Shown here: positions 1 to 7,465 of the stretch, piece after piece
Numbering within the stretch: position 1 is the first letter of the stretch
Layout of the letters: each line of letters starts with the position of its first letter
NCBI GenBank assembly: GCA_003024985.2
Contig: PXIH01S0000236.1
DNA length: 10,146 nucleotides
Source: Euperipatoides rowelli
Lineage: Eukaryota; Onychophora; Udeonychophora; Euonychophora; Peripatopsidae
Direction: 5' to 3' (one strand)
Notes under the pieces: generated by a model
What the model was told of the DNA's origin: nothing
The model's database searches: none
What the model saw: only the letters and a program-made list of their open reading frames with translations
Program-made: the position numbers and the translations under genes

Positions 1-188
1 ACAAATCAGTTTGTTGAAAAAATAGTATTAATTTCCAAATTCTTTTATTTCCGCTCCATTTTTTTCCAGGTTAGAAGCTTCGCAAAGTTATCAATCCTAA
101 TTCACTTTAGATTAAATGGGTTTTTTTTATTATTATTTTCAAATGTTTTAACCTTTTATTATTTTAAAGTTAGATATACAGTAATTAT

Positions 189-249
189 CAGGGCATAACA
201 TTGTTCTTTAAAACAATTGAAATGAGCTGAAATACCTGTTAATGCCCTG
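189..249. repeat. Imperfect inverted repeat, CAGGGCATAACA / TGTTAATGCCCTG
   Basis: The arms at 189-200 and 237-249 pair except for one extra base, with a 36-bp loop that itself contains ATTGTT...AACAAT. The flanks show no convincing target duplication. It sits directly upstream of the LINE/SINE-like tail and could be part of that insertion. Confidence 0.6.
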
Positions 250-455
250 GACCCGGCAATTCCCGGTACGGGACCCAGCTTTGCCTGCCCCCACCCCAAA
301 AATCTAAGTGTCTATTTTATTGTCTAAACTATGCAATCTACCCACATGCCAAATTTCAAGTTTGTGCTATGTTGGGAATTATGCTATAACCTGACTCCTA
401 AATGATGATAAACACACACACACAAACAAACTGACTTTGTGCCTTAAATATAAGA
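241..455 (+). mobile_element. Probable 3' tail of a non-LTR retrotransposon or derived SINE
   Basis: The stretch begins with GC-rich ACCCGGCAATTCCCGGTACG and GGGACCCAGCTTTGCC, unlike its AT-rich surroundings. It continues with ATGCAATCTACCCACATGCC, CAAATTTCAAGTTTGTGC, a CA-rich run with a CAAACAAACTGACTTTG tail, and finally a CCTTAAATATAAGATTATT end. This order (proline/glycine-like GC block, 'ccaaatttcaa', AC-rich repeat, '-cttt-gc-ttaatataa-attatt') is one I associate with 3' ends of RTE-type LINEs and the SINEs that copy them in invertebrates. No coding part is left, and the 5' limit is uncertain. Confidence 0.45.
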
Positions 456-594
456 TTATTCATTGTAATTGAATTGTATTGCATTTTGTTATAATTAAAA
501 TAAATTTAAAGTGCCTTTGTTTGAAATTTAGCAACTACAGTATAAACAAAAATGTTTTTCTCAAAATTAAGAATTTGCCTGCTTTCTCTTTACA

Positions 595-696
595 AGAAAA
601 ACTATCGTTTGTCTATTTCTAGACAGAAAAACTAGAATTTTTTTTTTTTCTAATTTAAGATTTGGCTAGTTTTTCTCTATCTCTGATAGTTTTTCT
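595..696. repeat. Imperfect inverted repeat
   Basis: The left arm holds AGAAAAACTATC (595-606) and AAAAACTAG (627-635). The right arm holds CTAGTTTTTCT (666-676) and GATAGTTTTTCT (685-696), the reverse complements in mirror order, around a spacer of about 30 bp with a long T run. It abuts the 3' break of the piggyBac-like frame and may mark a separate small insertion. Confidence 0.65.
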
Positions 697-703
697 TTAA
701 AAT

Positions 704-898
704 TCAAAAGTAATAATATTTATTCCGATGTTTCATATGATTGCCTATATTACCGACATTACGAAAAATATTAATTAAATGCTCAGAGGGCACATAAAAT
801 TCATCGCTGAAATTCAATTCTGAGTCTGTATCTGTGCCCATTTCATCTTCCAATATAGTATAAATTTCTGCATCATTCAGAGATCTTTTTCTAGCCAT
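704..898 (-). pseudogene. Possible N-terminal fragment of a piggyBac-like transposase
   Basis: A 64-residue frame on the - strand starts MARKRSLNDAEIYTILED and continues with an acidic, Ser/Asp-rich stretch (DTDSELNFSDEF). This composition is common at the N-terminus of piggyBac-like transposases: a short basic start, a 'lsd.EI...L' segment, then an acidic run. Support comes from position, because reading back from the start codon a TTAA-flanked terminus (AAAGGG|TTAA at 1449-1458) lies about 560 bp upstream. The frame stops at 704-706, and no DDE catalytic segment was found further on. Next to the break is an inverted repeat (595-696). The assignment rests on composition and context, not on a conserved catalytic motif, so it is moderate. 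It may be broken by truncation or a later insertion. Confidence 0.5.
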
Positions 899-1376
899 TT
901 TGAAATGCGTAAATCACTATCTAAATTGGAGTGGCATAAGAAGCATAAGACAAAAAAAAAAAGGCAGCAATCTACCGCTAGTAAGAGATGTAGGCAATTC
1001 ACCGGAAGTTGATTCCAGAAAATCATCCAAGCAAATTACAAAAACAGTTAAATTTCTAATTTTAGATATTAGATTTTTGTTTCTAAGAAAATGTATTTTT
1101 CTATAGTGAATAACAACTAAGTAATGTATTGATAAAATTAATTGCAAGTAAATGGCAAAGGTTTTTAATAAAAAAAAAGCTAAAATTGAGAAGCATACAA
1201 AATAATTATATAATTTAATTATCATTGATTTTTTTTTGTACTAAAAGTATTATTTTTGTTTTTAAATATTCAGAGATTATTGAAGACCAATCTTTTCAGA
1301 ATCTTAGAAAGCTTTTTAAAAAAGAATTGAAGCATTTTTGAACGAAATATTGAATATCAAAAATGAAAGGCATAAT

Positions 1377-1454
1377 GTCAGTGTATTACCATATTGGGAG
1401 CGCAACTGCATAATTATAAATGTCCGTGTATTACCGGAGGTGGAGTGGAAAGGG
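1377..1454 (-). mobile_element. Terminus of a piggyBac-like element next to TTAA
   Basis: Read on the - strand, TTAA (1455-1458) is followed by CCCTTTCCACTCCACCTCCG. The CCCTTT start next to TTAA is the hallmark of many piggyBac-like ends. Within 80 bp are two copies of a subterminal motif, GTCCGTGTATTACC (1422-1435) and GTCAGTGTATTACC (1377-1390), 45 bp apart and in the same orientation, as expected for transposase-binding repeats. The opposite end of the element was not found with certainty; TTAACCTTTT at 148-157 is a poor candidate. Confidence 0.52.
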
Positions 1455-1483
1455 TTAATTTATAAATATTATTTATTGACTAA

Positions 1484-1516
1484 GGGCACTAAAAGTTAGA
1501 ATATAGTTTTTGGTAA
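1484..1516 (+). repeat. Left terminal inverted repeat of the Harbinger-like element
   Basis: This is the outer left end, starting GGGCACTAAAAGT directly after TAA and ending TTTTTGGTAA. It pairs with 2734-2766 at 28 of 33 positions. Confidence 0.8.
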
Positions 1517-1614
1517 TTCATTTTCAAATATTGGACACGCAGACCTCTAAGATTAGCACGTCCGCAATTCCGGGGCCTGTAGAAATTATTTCTGGACCTG
1601 TAAAACTTTTAAAG

Positions 1615-1636
1615 CACACGTTCGAAAGGACGTGTG
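1615..1636. repeat. Short perfect hairpin CACACGT / ACGTGTG inside the Harbinger-like element
   Basis: Seven-base arms at 1615-1621 and 1630-1636 pair perfectly around an 8-base loop, and a T run follows. This is inside a transposon in an animal intron, so I do not read it as a bacterial-type terminator. Confidence 0.5.
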
Positions 1637-2733
1637 AATTTTTTTTTTTTATAAAAAGCTCAATTTAAAATACTTTATAATTTTTACCAGTATAAAACTA
1701 ATCCTTAAATTCCTAATATCTCTTAGATTTTAGAAATTAAAAAATAAATCCATTCACGAAGATGCTTTAAATAGCGACATGTACTCACGCTGGATATCCA
1801 TAAATCATATATTGATTAAGTGCCGCTGCAGTTTATTCATTCAGCAAATCTTTTTTTTTTTTTAATTTGGAATCAATAATTAAAATATATGAGCCAGCTT
1901 CTAACATTTCTTTAATTTCTTCTAAGAATTAAAAAAATTAGAAAATTAATTAGAAAATCCTGCTTAAAAAAATGAGATTTGTTTTTATTTTGAGTACCGG
2001 TAAATAAACTGACAGACACACTAATTGCTTTTATTAAATTAAATGCATAAGGTCACCACCTGGATTAATAAAAGAAGAACTGGTCATTTGTATAATGCTT
2101 TTAGAGCTGGCATCACCATGGAAGTAATATATAATTAATTATTATTTTTAATTCATCAATAAGATTCAGAAAATTTTATTAAATTTGAACAATTATATTT
2201 ATGTCATTTTTGAAAAAAAATAGTCGTTAGCTTACAGTAATTAACTAAACTACTTTGGAAATTATCTTAAACTTTATATTCTATAGAAGTTAAGAAAGAA
2301 TAATCGAGATATGAATATATTTATTTCTAAGGTATAAGCCTATTATTAAAATAAATTTTTCATTTATAATTATAAAAAACATTACTATAATAAGTTTAGG
2401 ACTTCCTTGATTTTAATGCAATGTTGTGAGTGAACAGAAATGCTGTTTGGCCACACCCTCGGCTTCATTTTCATTATGTAGCTAATAGGAAAGTTACCCC
2501 CCTCCACCTCCAATTGCTTACTGATCTCTACTCTCTAGTATTATTTTTATGCACGTTCAATATGATAACTATACTGCAAATTTATTTCATTCAATTATAT
2601 TTTTTGTGATAATATTTGGCAATTTAAAGCCGATCAAAAACTTTCTTAATATATGGAAAGAATCTGATGCGGGCGGATCTTTTTTATTAAAAAAAAAAAC
2701 TTTGGCGCGGCAGAAATATTTTGACACGGGCGG

Positions 2734-2766
2734 TTACCAAAAATGAAATTCCTACTTTTAGTGCCC
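2734..2766 (-). repeat. Right terminal inverted repeat of the Harbinger-like element
   Basis: This is the reverse complement of the left repeat, ending in GTGCCC directly before TAA at 2767-2769. Confidence 0.8.
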
Positions 2767-2911
2767 TAAATACAGTAGATTTATTGATTTAATTTGATGT
2801 GTTTTACTAGTCTCAAGTGATGATAAAAAGCAATTTTAATGGAACAATGTCTATGGCATTGTTTTAAATTGTCTTTAAAGGTTGTCAATTGGAGATATAT
2901 TTGATGCCAAA

Positions 2912-2991
2912 TATCCTGTATCCGGCCTTTGTTCATGGGCGAATATTTGGTATCCGGTATCCGGTCAAAATGAATATTCATTTCACCCCTA
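2912..2991 (-). mobile_element. Possible hAT-like end with ATCCGGT repeats
   Basis: On the - strand the sequence starts TAGGGGTGAAATGAATATTC (from 2991), a form seen at the ends of some hAT elements. Just inside are two related 16-bp units, TATCCGGTATCCGGTC (2951-2966) and TATCCTGTATCCGGCC (2912-2927), matching at 14 of 16. I could not find the partner end or an 8-bp target duplication (the candidate on this side would be ATCTACAT at 2992-2999), so this may be a solitary or truncated end. Confidence 0.38.
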
Positions 2992-3336
2992 ATCTACATC
3001 ATTATAATCCCATAGGAGTTATTCCCCTTGATCTACTGGGAGTTTTCTATCCCCCCCCCCCCAGATTCAGTGTATGTATAACTACTTTTTGTCCCAAAAA
3101 TCCTGAAGATCCAAATAAAGATGTCATTTAAAGATTTGAGAATAATCCTAATGCTTTATTTTTCCCTGATGGGCATTTCGAAGCAATGTCGCACCCGATT
3201 TAGTATTACTGCCTACAAGGAATAAACTATTTGTAATTTACTTTCATACACAATATATAAATATTTTTTCCTTCATCAAAAATTTATTTTTTTTCAAAAA
3301 TTCTTAAAATCATTGTTTTTTTGGTTTGCATTTTAG

Positions 3337-3537
3337 GTCATTTACCAGTTAAACAAGATTTTAGGAAGCGATATCGTACATTAGCATCAACTTATTTAAC
3401 CTTTAGTCCGGATGGCAAAGAATTACTTGTAAATTTAGGAGGAGAACAAATATATTTGTTTGATATTAACCGTCGAAGGCCACCACAACGTTTTGATTTT
3501 GGTAGCCTTGCAATAGCAGCCAATGGAGTTATTAAAG
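3337..3537 (+). CDS. WDTC1: WDTC1 orthologue, internal exon A (WD-repeat segment)
   Basis: This exon encodes about 67 residues of a WD-repeat protein. The core reads TFSPDGKELLVN, then GGEQIYLFDI, which is a typical WD blade: a strand with FSPDG, then a strand ending in a Leu-Phe-Asp-Ile tail. The lead-in GHLPVKQ, and the Gly-Gly-Glu-Gln in place of the usual Gly-His/Trp-Asp pattern, match the WDTC1/adipose family as I recall it. In known relatives WDTC1 (DCAF9) is a substrate receptor of the CUL4-DDB1 ubiquitin ligase and restrains fat storage. The acceptor is TTTTAG at 3331-3336 after a T-rich tract. The exon opens with the last two bases of a codon and ends with one base (g at 3537) before GTTCGT, a weak donor chosen because it gives codon G|AA with exon B. 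Translation past the donor soon hits TAG at 3543. Earlier WD repeats must lie upstream of the window. Confidence 0.92.
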
Positions 3538-3995
3538 GTTCGTAGGAAGTGTATATAAATTTTAATGCCAGTTTTAGAAGGTATAATGCAACTTTTTGTA
3601 TGCACCATTTTTCTAAAATGTTCTATTCTGATATCTTTCTGATTTACAAATTACTAATTTTTACCAACAATTCACTAACTTAAATCTTAATTACTATATA
3701 TAAATCAATGTTTATAAAATATTGTTTAGATCTTTGATAAAAAAAAAACAATTTAAACATTTTTTAAATTGTTCTGATAGGTTTCGTTCAAAATTGCAGT
3801 ATGTAAAACAAAAATAAACTAAATGTTTTTTTTATAGCAGGTATAATGTCAAAATAGAAATTTTGGCAACCCAATTTTTTATTTTTGGTGTACTCTATAT
3901 TGCATTTTTTTTTTTCTGTTGATTTTAAGACCTCAAAAATAATTGACTTCATACAAACTTATCTTGCCATATTATAAGAAAAAAAATCAGTTTTT

Positions 3996-4039
3996 CACCA
4001 AAAAATTAAACATTTCCCACCAAGAAGTTAAACATTTCC
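3996..4039 (+). repeat. 22-bp tandem duplication
   Basis: Adjacent units, CACCAAAAAATTAAACATTT and CACCAAGAAGTTAAACATTT, each followed by CC, differ at two positions. The pair is bracketed by direct repeats CTTGCCATATTA (3963-3974) and CTTGCCATACTA (4040-4051). Confidence 0.8.
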
Positions 4040-5538
4040 CTTGCCATACTACCTAAAAATAAGGATTTTTTGTATGGAAAATAATTAAAACAAATATTTG
4101 AAACTCCATAAATTTCATTAATTTTAAATATTAAATTGTAGTAATATAAACCGCATGTTATACAGTCTGTGTATAAAATAATATAATTTCCTTCTTTTCT
4201 GGATATCTCGAAGCTGGCCAAACTTTGCATGTTTATTACCTAGAATGCCATTGAGTTTTATGTTCCAATTTCATATTTAGCTTTAATATTCTAAAGTATT
4301 TGATACAGTTGATAACTGTTAGGCCATGTATGCATAAAAAAAAGAAGATACTGTTTATGAAAATCCATGATTATATTATGATGAATTGTGATGTTTTATC
4401 GAATGAGTTATGGGATAATAATGGAATAGTTTATTACTAATTTTATAACTTATTTGATTTTTGTAATTTAACTTTTGTGGTTTAGCAAAGAGTCAAGTTT
4501 TTTTTTTTTAATATAACTTGCTACTGGTTTTATGTGATTCTCGGTTATTTCTATTTTAAATAATTATACAATAAGTTATATTTGTTGTAGTATGTAATGA
4601 CAAAAAGTATGTAATTCACTTTGTGTAAAAGCAAGTGTTACAAACAGTATGAAACAAAAATTATCATAGTGCGAAACGAAGAAATAGAAAGTTCCTGGTC
4701 CTACCAAGAAATTTGTGTGTTAGGATAATAAGACATCCGTCAATCACTTCCTCTCCACAAACTCATAAATTCACTGTCAGAAATCTATTTCTATGGCCCA
4801 AAATATCTCTAGAACATGTATAAAGTTTAATAATACCCATCAGAGATTTTTTTATTTTGTGTGTGCTGACAATGCTTGAGAAAATAATAAAGACCAATAA
4901 ATGGTAAAGACAAATGATTGTTTATTCTGCCTCTGCACAAAAGTTTTTTCTTCCCACATTAAATTGCAGAAAGGAGTTAAATAAATTTCACGTAGGGCTA
5001 GAAGTGAATTAATTTTTTGGTATGTTGATCAGAAATTAATTGGTAAATTATTGCATTCTAAAATGCTGTGAAAATAGTCACTATTTTAATAAATTCTCTT
5101 GAACATATTCATTCTAGAATTACTACTACTTGATTTTGGATACATCCAATTTCAACACGCATCTTTTTATTCTATGTTAAGAGAGAAGTCTTATAATCAT
5201 GACCCTTTGTCAAGGTGACTATATTTTAAAGAAAGCAAACTCCACATTTGGCATGATCAGCAATGGGCTTAAGTTTCTGTTATTGAGTGCTTTCTCCCTT
5301 GCATTACAATATACATTCAGCTTATATTTGAATATTTCTATACAGGAAACATTGTGAAAAAGTGATCTGGATAGACGTTTCACTAAATTGATATTATGGT
5401 CTTTACTTTGCTTTACTAAACATTGCTTTACTCTCATGACGACTACTCGGCGACGATCTTATCTTTGTGTTTAAAAACGTGCTACTCGAAAATATAAATA
5501 ATTATTTTATCATTGATAAAAACCCTACGAGTACAATA

Positions 5539-5696
5539 GATCTCAACTATTCAAACTTTCCATCCAGTTCAGGAGAGACAAAACCATTTATTGCAAAACC
5601 AAATTCCAATGTTGGAACTGATCTCAACTATTCAAACTTTCCATCCAGTTCAGGAGAGACAATTTTATTGCAAAACCAAATTCCAATGTTGGAACT
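5539..5696 (+). repeat. Tandem duplication, 81-bp and 77-bp copies, upstream of the gypsy RT
   Basis: Two adjacent copies begin with GATCTCAACTATTC, at 5539 and at 5620. The first is 81 bp (27 codons) and the second 77 bp. They look identical except for a 4-base shortening and a neighbouring change in the stretch after GGAGAGACA. Both fall in one open frame (5467-5721), where the first copy gives DLNYSNFPSSSGET; the indel shifts the frame within copy 2. The near identity shows that the duplication is much younger than the decayed RT just downstream. It probably lies within the retrotransposon's pre-RT region, but I do not recognise the peptide. Confidence 0.85.
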
Positions 5697-5741
5697 GAAC
5701 ATTGACTCCAGTTTTGACTAGAGTTTTTACTAGTACATCTC

Positions 5742-6545
5742 GAGTTATTGGCTCCTGAACTAGGTTTAATTAAAACCTTAAAAGCTCATATAAATTCGAA
5801 GGAAGCCTCCACTCTAAAATTTTTCAAACACAGACAGATGCCATTCACACTATTACTCAAAATAGAATTGGATAACTTGCCAAAACAAAACATTTTAGAG
5901 TCAGTAAAATGTTAAAATTGGGCTGCCCCCATTGTACCAATATTTAAAGACAACTCCATAAGAATTTGTACTGATTATAAAATAGGATTAAATAAGTGCA
6001 TAATAGTGGACCAATACCCACTCCCATTGATAGAAAAATTACCGTTTATATTGGCTTATGGTACTATATTTTCATAATTAGAGTTATGCCTATCAACTGG
6101 TATGTGTAAAATGATGAATCTGCACAATACTTTACAATAAACACTCATAAATAAACTTATTTAACAAATTGTTTAACTTTCAGCATCACATCAACCCCTG
6201 TAGTGTTCCAGGAACTGATAAACAAATTTTTACAAGATGTCACTAATAACACTTGTTAGTCAATGATACACTGATAGACATTCTAAAATAGAATACCATT
6301 TCAAGGTCCTAGAATTAGTACTAGATAAGTTGGGGAAAAATTATTGTACCTTTGAATAAACAAAAATGTGAATTTTGCAAGCCCGAAGGGAATACTTAGG
6401 ATATATAATAAATACAAAAGGCATTCAACCTGCTATAACTAAAATCATTGACATGTTAACAGCACCTGAGCCTCAAAACTTTGACCATTAGCAAACTGGC
6501 TTAATACATCATGGAAATCCCATACTTTCAACATTTATTTTTTTT
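5742..6545 (+). pseudogene. Degraded Ty3/gypsy reverse transcriptase (retrotransposon relic)
   Basis: This is a decayed pol segment of a Ty3/gypsy retrotransposon. The surviving blocks appear in the usual RT order but in different frames. From 5742 to 5912 it reads like the N-terminal RT lead (APELGLIKTLKAHI ... MPFTLLLKIELDNL), ending at TAA 5913-5915. The same frame continues from 5916 to 6074 with an AAPIVPIFK block, then ICTDYK and VDQYPLP, and stops at 6075. A FTINTHK block lies near 6132, a TPVVFQELINKF block near 6184-6260, a KCEF block at 6364-6387, and EYLGYII at 6390 leads into an APEPQN block up to 6479. The region expected to hold the catalytic Tyr-x-Asp-Asp (about 6250-6275) is broken by stops. 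No LTR, integrase or RNase H was recognised. The copy is clearly non-functional and old, and lies in the sense orientation within the host intron. Confidence 0.88.
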
Positions 6546-6819
6546 CTTTTCTTGAGTAAATCTCACTTCAAAACTTTATATTGCCCACCGAATATGAGGT
6601 TGATATTCCTGAATGTCTTTCAGACTTAGACTTACGAGGAAATATAATTGTCCTCGTACAATATCTTTGATAAGAATGAGTTAATGAGTAGAGTAGATTC
6701 CCTAATAAAATTTTGTGCCACTTACAAGGAGTGGGAATTGTTTAAAATTTTATACTTTTTTATTTTTGAGTATATTTAAAAATACAACATTTGTAAATTT
6801 TCATTATTTATTTTGCCAG

Positions 6820-6952
6820 AAACCTGTGCATTATCCAATGGCTATAGTACTCATCGAAATGGCACCACTGCTAATGGTGTGACGGTCACCATGCCAAGCA
6901 CAAGCAGTGCTGCCGCAGCTGTAATACAAAAAGAATTGCAGATTAGAAAAAG
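6820..6952 (+). CDS. WDTC1: WDTC1 orthologue, internal exon B (low-complexity linker)
   Basis: This exon joins the WD-repeat part to the TPR part. The acceptor is TTTTGCCAG (6811-6819) and the donor is AAAAAG|GTATGA (GT at 6953-6954). The first two bases complete a Glu codon begun in exon A, and the last two start an Arg codon finished in exon C. The roughly 44 residues are rich in Asn, Gly, Ser, Thr and Ala (for example NGTTANGVTV and STSSAAAAV), then turn charged (QKELQIRKR). There is no recognisable fold. Vertebrate WDTC1 also has an Asn/Gly/Ser-rich spacer at this point, so position supports the assignment more than sequence does. The start of the exon rests on the splice signal and on phase, because the open frame itself runs further upstream. 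Confidence 0.8.
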
Positions 6953-7054
6953 GTATGAAATAAGAATGTATTGTTTACGCTTTAAACAGTTTTATTTCTT
7001 TTTATGTGTCTCATATTTTCTTATTGTTACATGTTTTTGTCTTTGTTTTGAAAG
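6953..7054 (+). other. WDTC1 intron B/C, 102 bp, stop-free and in frame
   Basis: This short intron has donor GTATGA and acceptor TTTGAAAG, with a T-rich middle. It is exactly 34 codons long and contains no stop in the frame of exons B and C, so the open frame runs unbroken from 6813 through exon C. If it were retained, the protein would gain 34 residues, including a strongly hydrophobic, Cys/Phe-rich run (YFFLCVSYFLIVTCFCLCF). I treat it as an intron for three reasons: the borders and phase fit, the insert looks nothing like a TPR protein linker, and the codon content is intron-like. Confidence 0.8.
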
Positions 7055-7231
7055 GCCAAACTGTAAACCATTACCAGCATCTGCTGAGGCTTTAAAAACC
7101 AGAGCAAATGCTGTATTTGATAAACACAATTACATTCTAGCCATTAGCCTTTATAATCAAGCAATTCAATTAGCTCCAGACTCTGCTGTATTATTTAGCA
7201 ATCGTGCTGCTGCCTTCATGAAAAGAACCTG
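7055..7231 (+). CDS. WDTC1: WDTC1 orthologue, internal exon C (TPR 1 and start of TPR 2)
   Basis: This exon encodes the beginning of the tetratricopeptide-repeat domain. TPR 1 runs from about SAEALKTRANAVF through AISLYNQAIQLAPDSA, with the family spacing of small and aromatic residues (Ala-Asn, Tyr, Ala-Ile, Tyr, Ala-Ile, Leu-x-Pro). TPR 2 begins with VLFSNRAAAFMKR, close to the 'LYxNRAAAYMKR' form I recall for WDTC1 and related TPR proteins. In known proteins TPRs form helical hairpins that bind partner proteins. The acceptor is TTTGAAAG (AG at 7053-7054) behind a T-rich tract, and the donor is CCTG|GTAAGT, close to consensus. The first base completes Arg from exon B, and the last two bases (TG) begin a Trp completed by exon D. 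Only 102 bp separate it from exon B. Confidence 0.93.
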
Positions 7232-7465
7232 GTAAGTATTAATCTTTATCATTTTAGATCTTTTTTAAATCTATGTACTGTAAGATAAGGCTTATTTGTG
7301 CTTTTTTTTTAAAAAAAATACTCTACCCCTCCTTAAATTGATCTACAGGCATTTTTGTTTAAATTTTGGATGATCCTGAATTTTTTCTACGTTTACTTAA
7401 AAAAAGTATGGACTTAATGCAAATCTTAGATTTTCTCATTTTGATAGAATGTAGATAGTTTAGAG

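Larger units (their letters stand above)
1484..2766. mobile_element. Non-autonomous inverted-repeat DNA transposon, PIF/Harbinger-like, 1,283 bp
   Basis: The two ends are inverted repeats of 33 bp (1484-1516 and 2734-2766). The outer 13 bases (GGGCACTAAAAGT) and the inner 10 (TTTTTGGTAA) are identical, and 5 of the 10 between them differ, giving 28 of 33. Both sides are flanked by TAA (1481-1483 and 2767-2769), consistent with the 3-bp TWA target duplication of the PIF/Harbinger superfamily, whose ends often start with GG. A shared subterminal motif, AATATTGGACACG on the left (1527-1539) and AAATATTTTGACACG on the right (2714-2728), lies in the same orientation at both ends. The interior is AT-rich and has no transposase frame. 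A 3-bp duplication is weak evidence alone, so the boundaries are firmer than the superfamily. Confidence 0.72.
1..3336 (+). other. Upstream intron of WDTC1, 3' part
   Basis: This stretch precedes exon A and ends in its acceptor. I found no further WDTC1 exon in it: no open frame here looks like a WD repeat. Its recognisable content is mobile-element debris, listed separately: a LINE/SINE-like tail, a piggyBac-like relic, a Harbinger-like inverted-repeat element and a possible hAT end. The rest is AT-rich sequence with homopolymer runs, including a CA microsatellite at about 411-423 and a run of 12 C at 3051-3062. The donor of this intron lies upstream of the window. Confidence 0.8.
3538..6819 (+). 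other. WDTC1 intron A/B, 3,282 bp
   Basis: The intron starts at GTTCGT and ends at TTGCCAG, interrupting a Glu codon after its first base. From 3538 to about 5430 it is AT-rich, and I see no gene in it, only a small 22-bp tandem duplication at 3996-4039. From about 5430 to 6545 it carries a decayed Ty3/gypsy retrotransposon in the same orientation as the host gene. The last 270 bp (6546-6819) show nothing recognisable apart from the T-rich approach to the acceptor. Confidence 0.82.

Noticed and set aside
148-157. TTAACCTTTT as the left end of the piggyBac-like relic
   Set aside because: It is a short match in AT-rich sequence with CC rather than CCC and no subterminal motifs.
411-429. CA-rich microsatellite
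   Set aside because: It is ordinary simple sequence and fits as part of the LINE/SINE-like tail.
917-1225. 102-residue open frame on the - strand
   Set aside because: It is AT-driven, Leu/Phe/Ile-rich, has no domain pattern, and lies in the non-coding part of the piggyBac-like relic.
1615-1650. Hairpin followed by a T run, resembling a rho-independent terminator
   Set aside because: The window is a spliced animal gene, and the hairpin lies inside a DNA transposon.
2781-2981. 66-residue - strand frame containing Cys and His residues
   Set aside because: The Cys/His spacing does not match a BED or other zinc finger, and the frame crosses the ATCCGGT repeats.
2889-3131. 80-residue + strand frame as a possible upstream WDTC1 exon
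   Set aside because: It crosses transposon-like repeats and a 12-C run and contains no WD-repeat pattern.
4745-4820. Faint similarity to a gypsy integrase zinc-binding region (an LFLWPKIS stretch)
   Set aside because: It lies upstream of the RT, the wrong order for gypsy, and the His/Cys residues of the finger are not in place.
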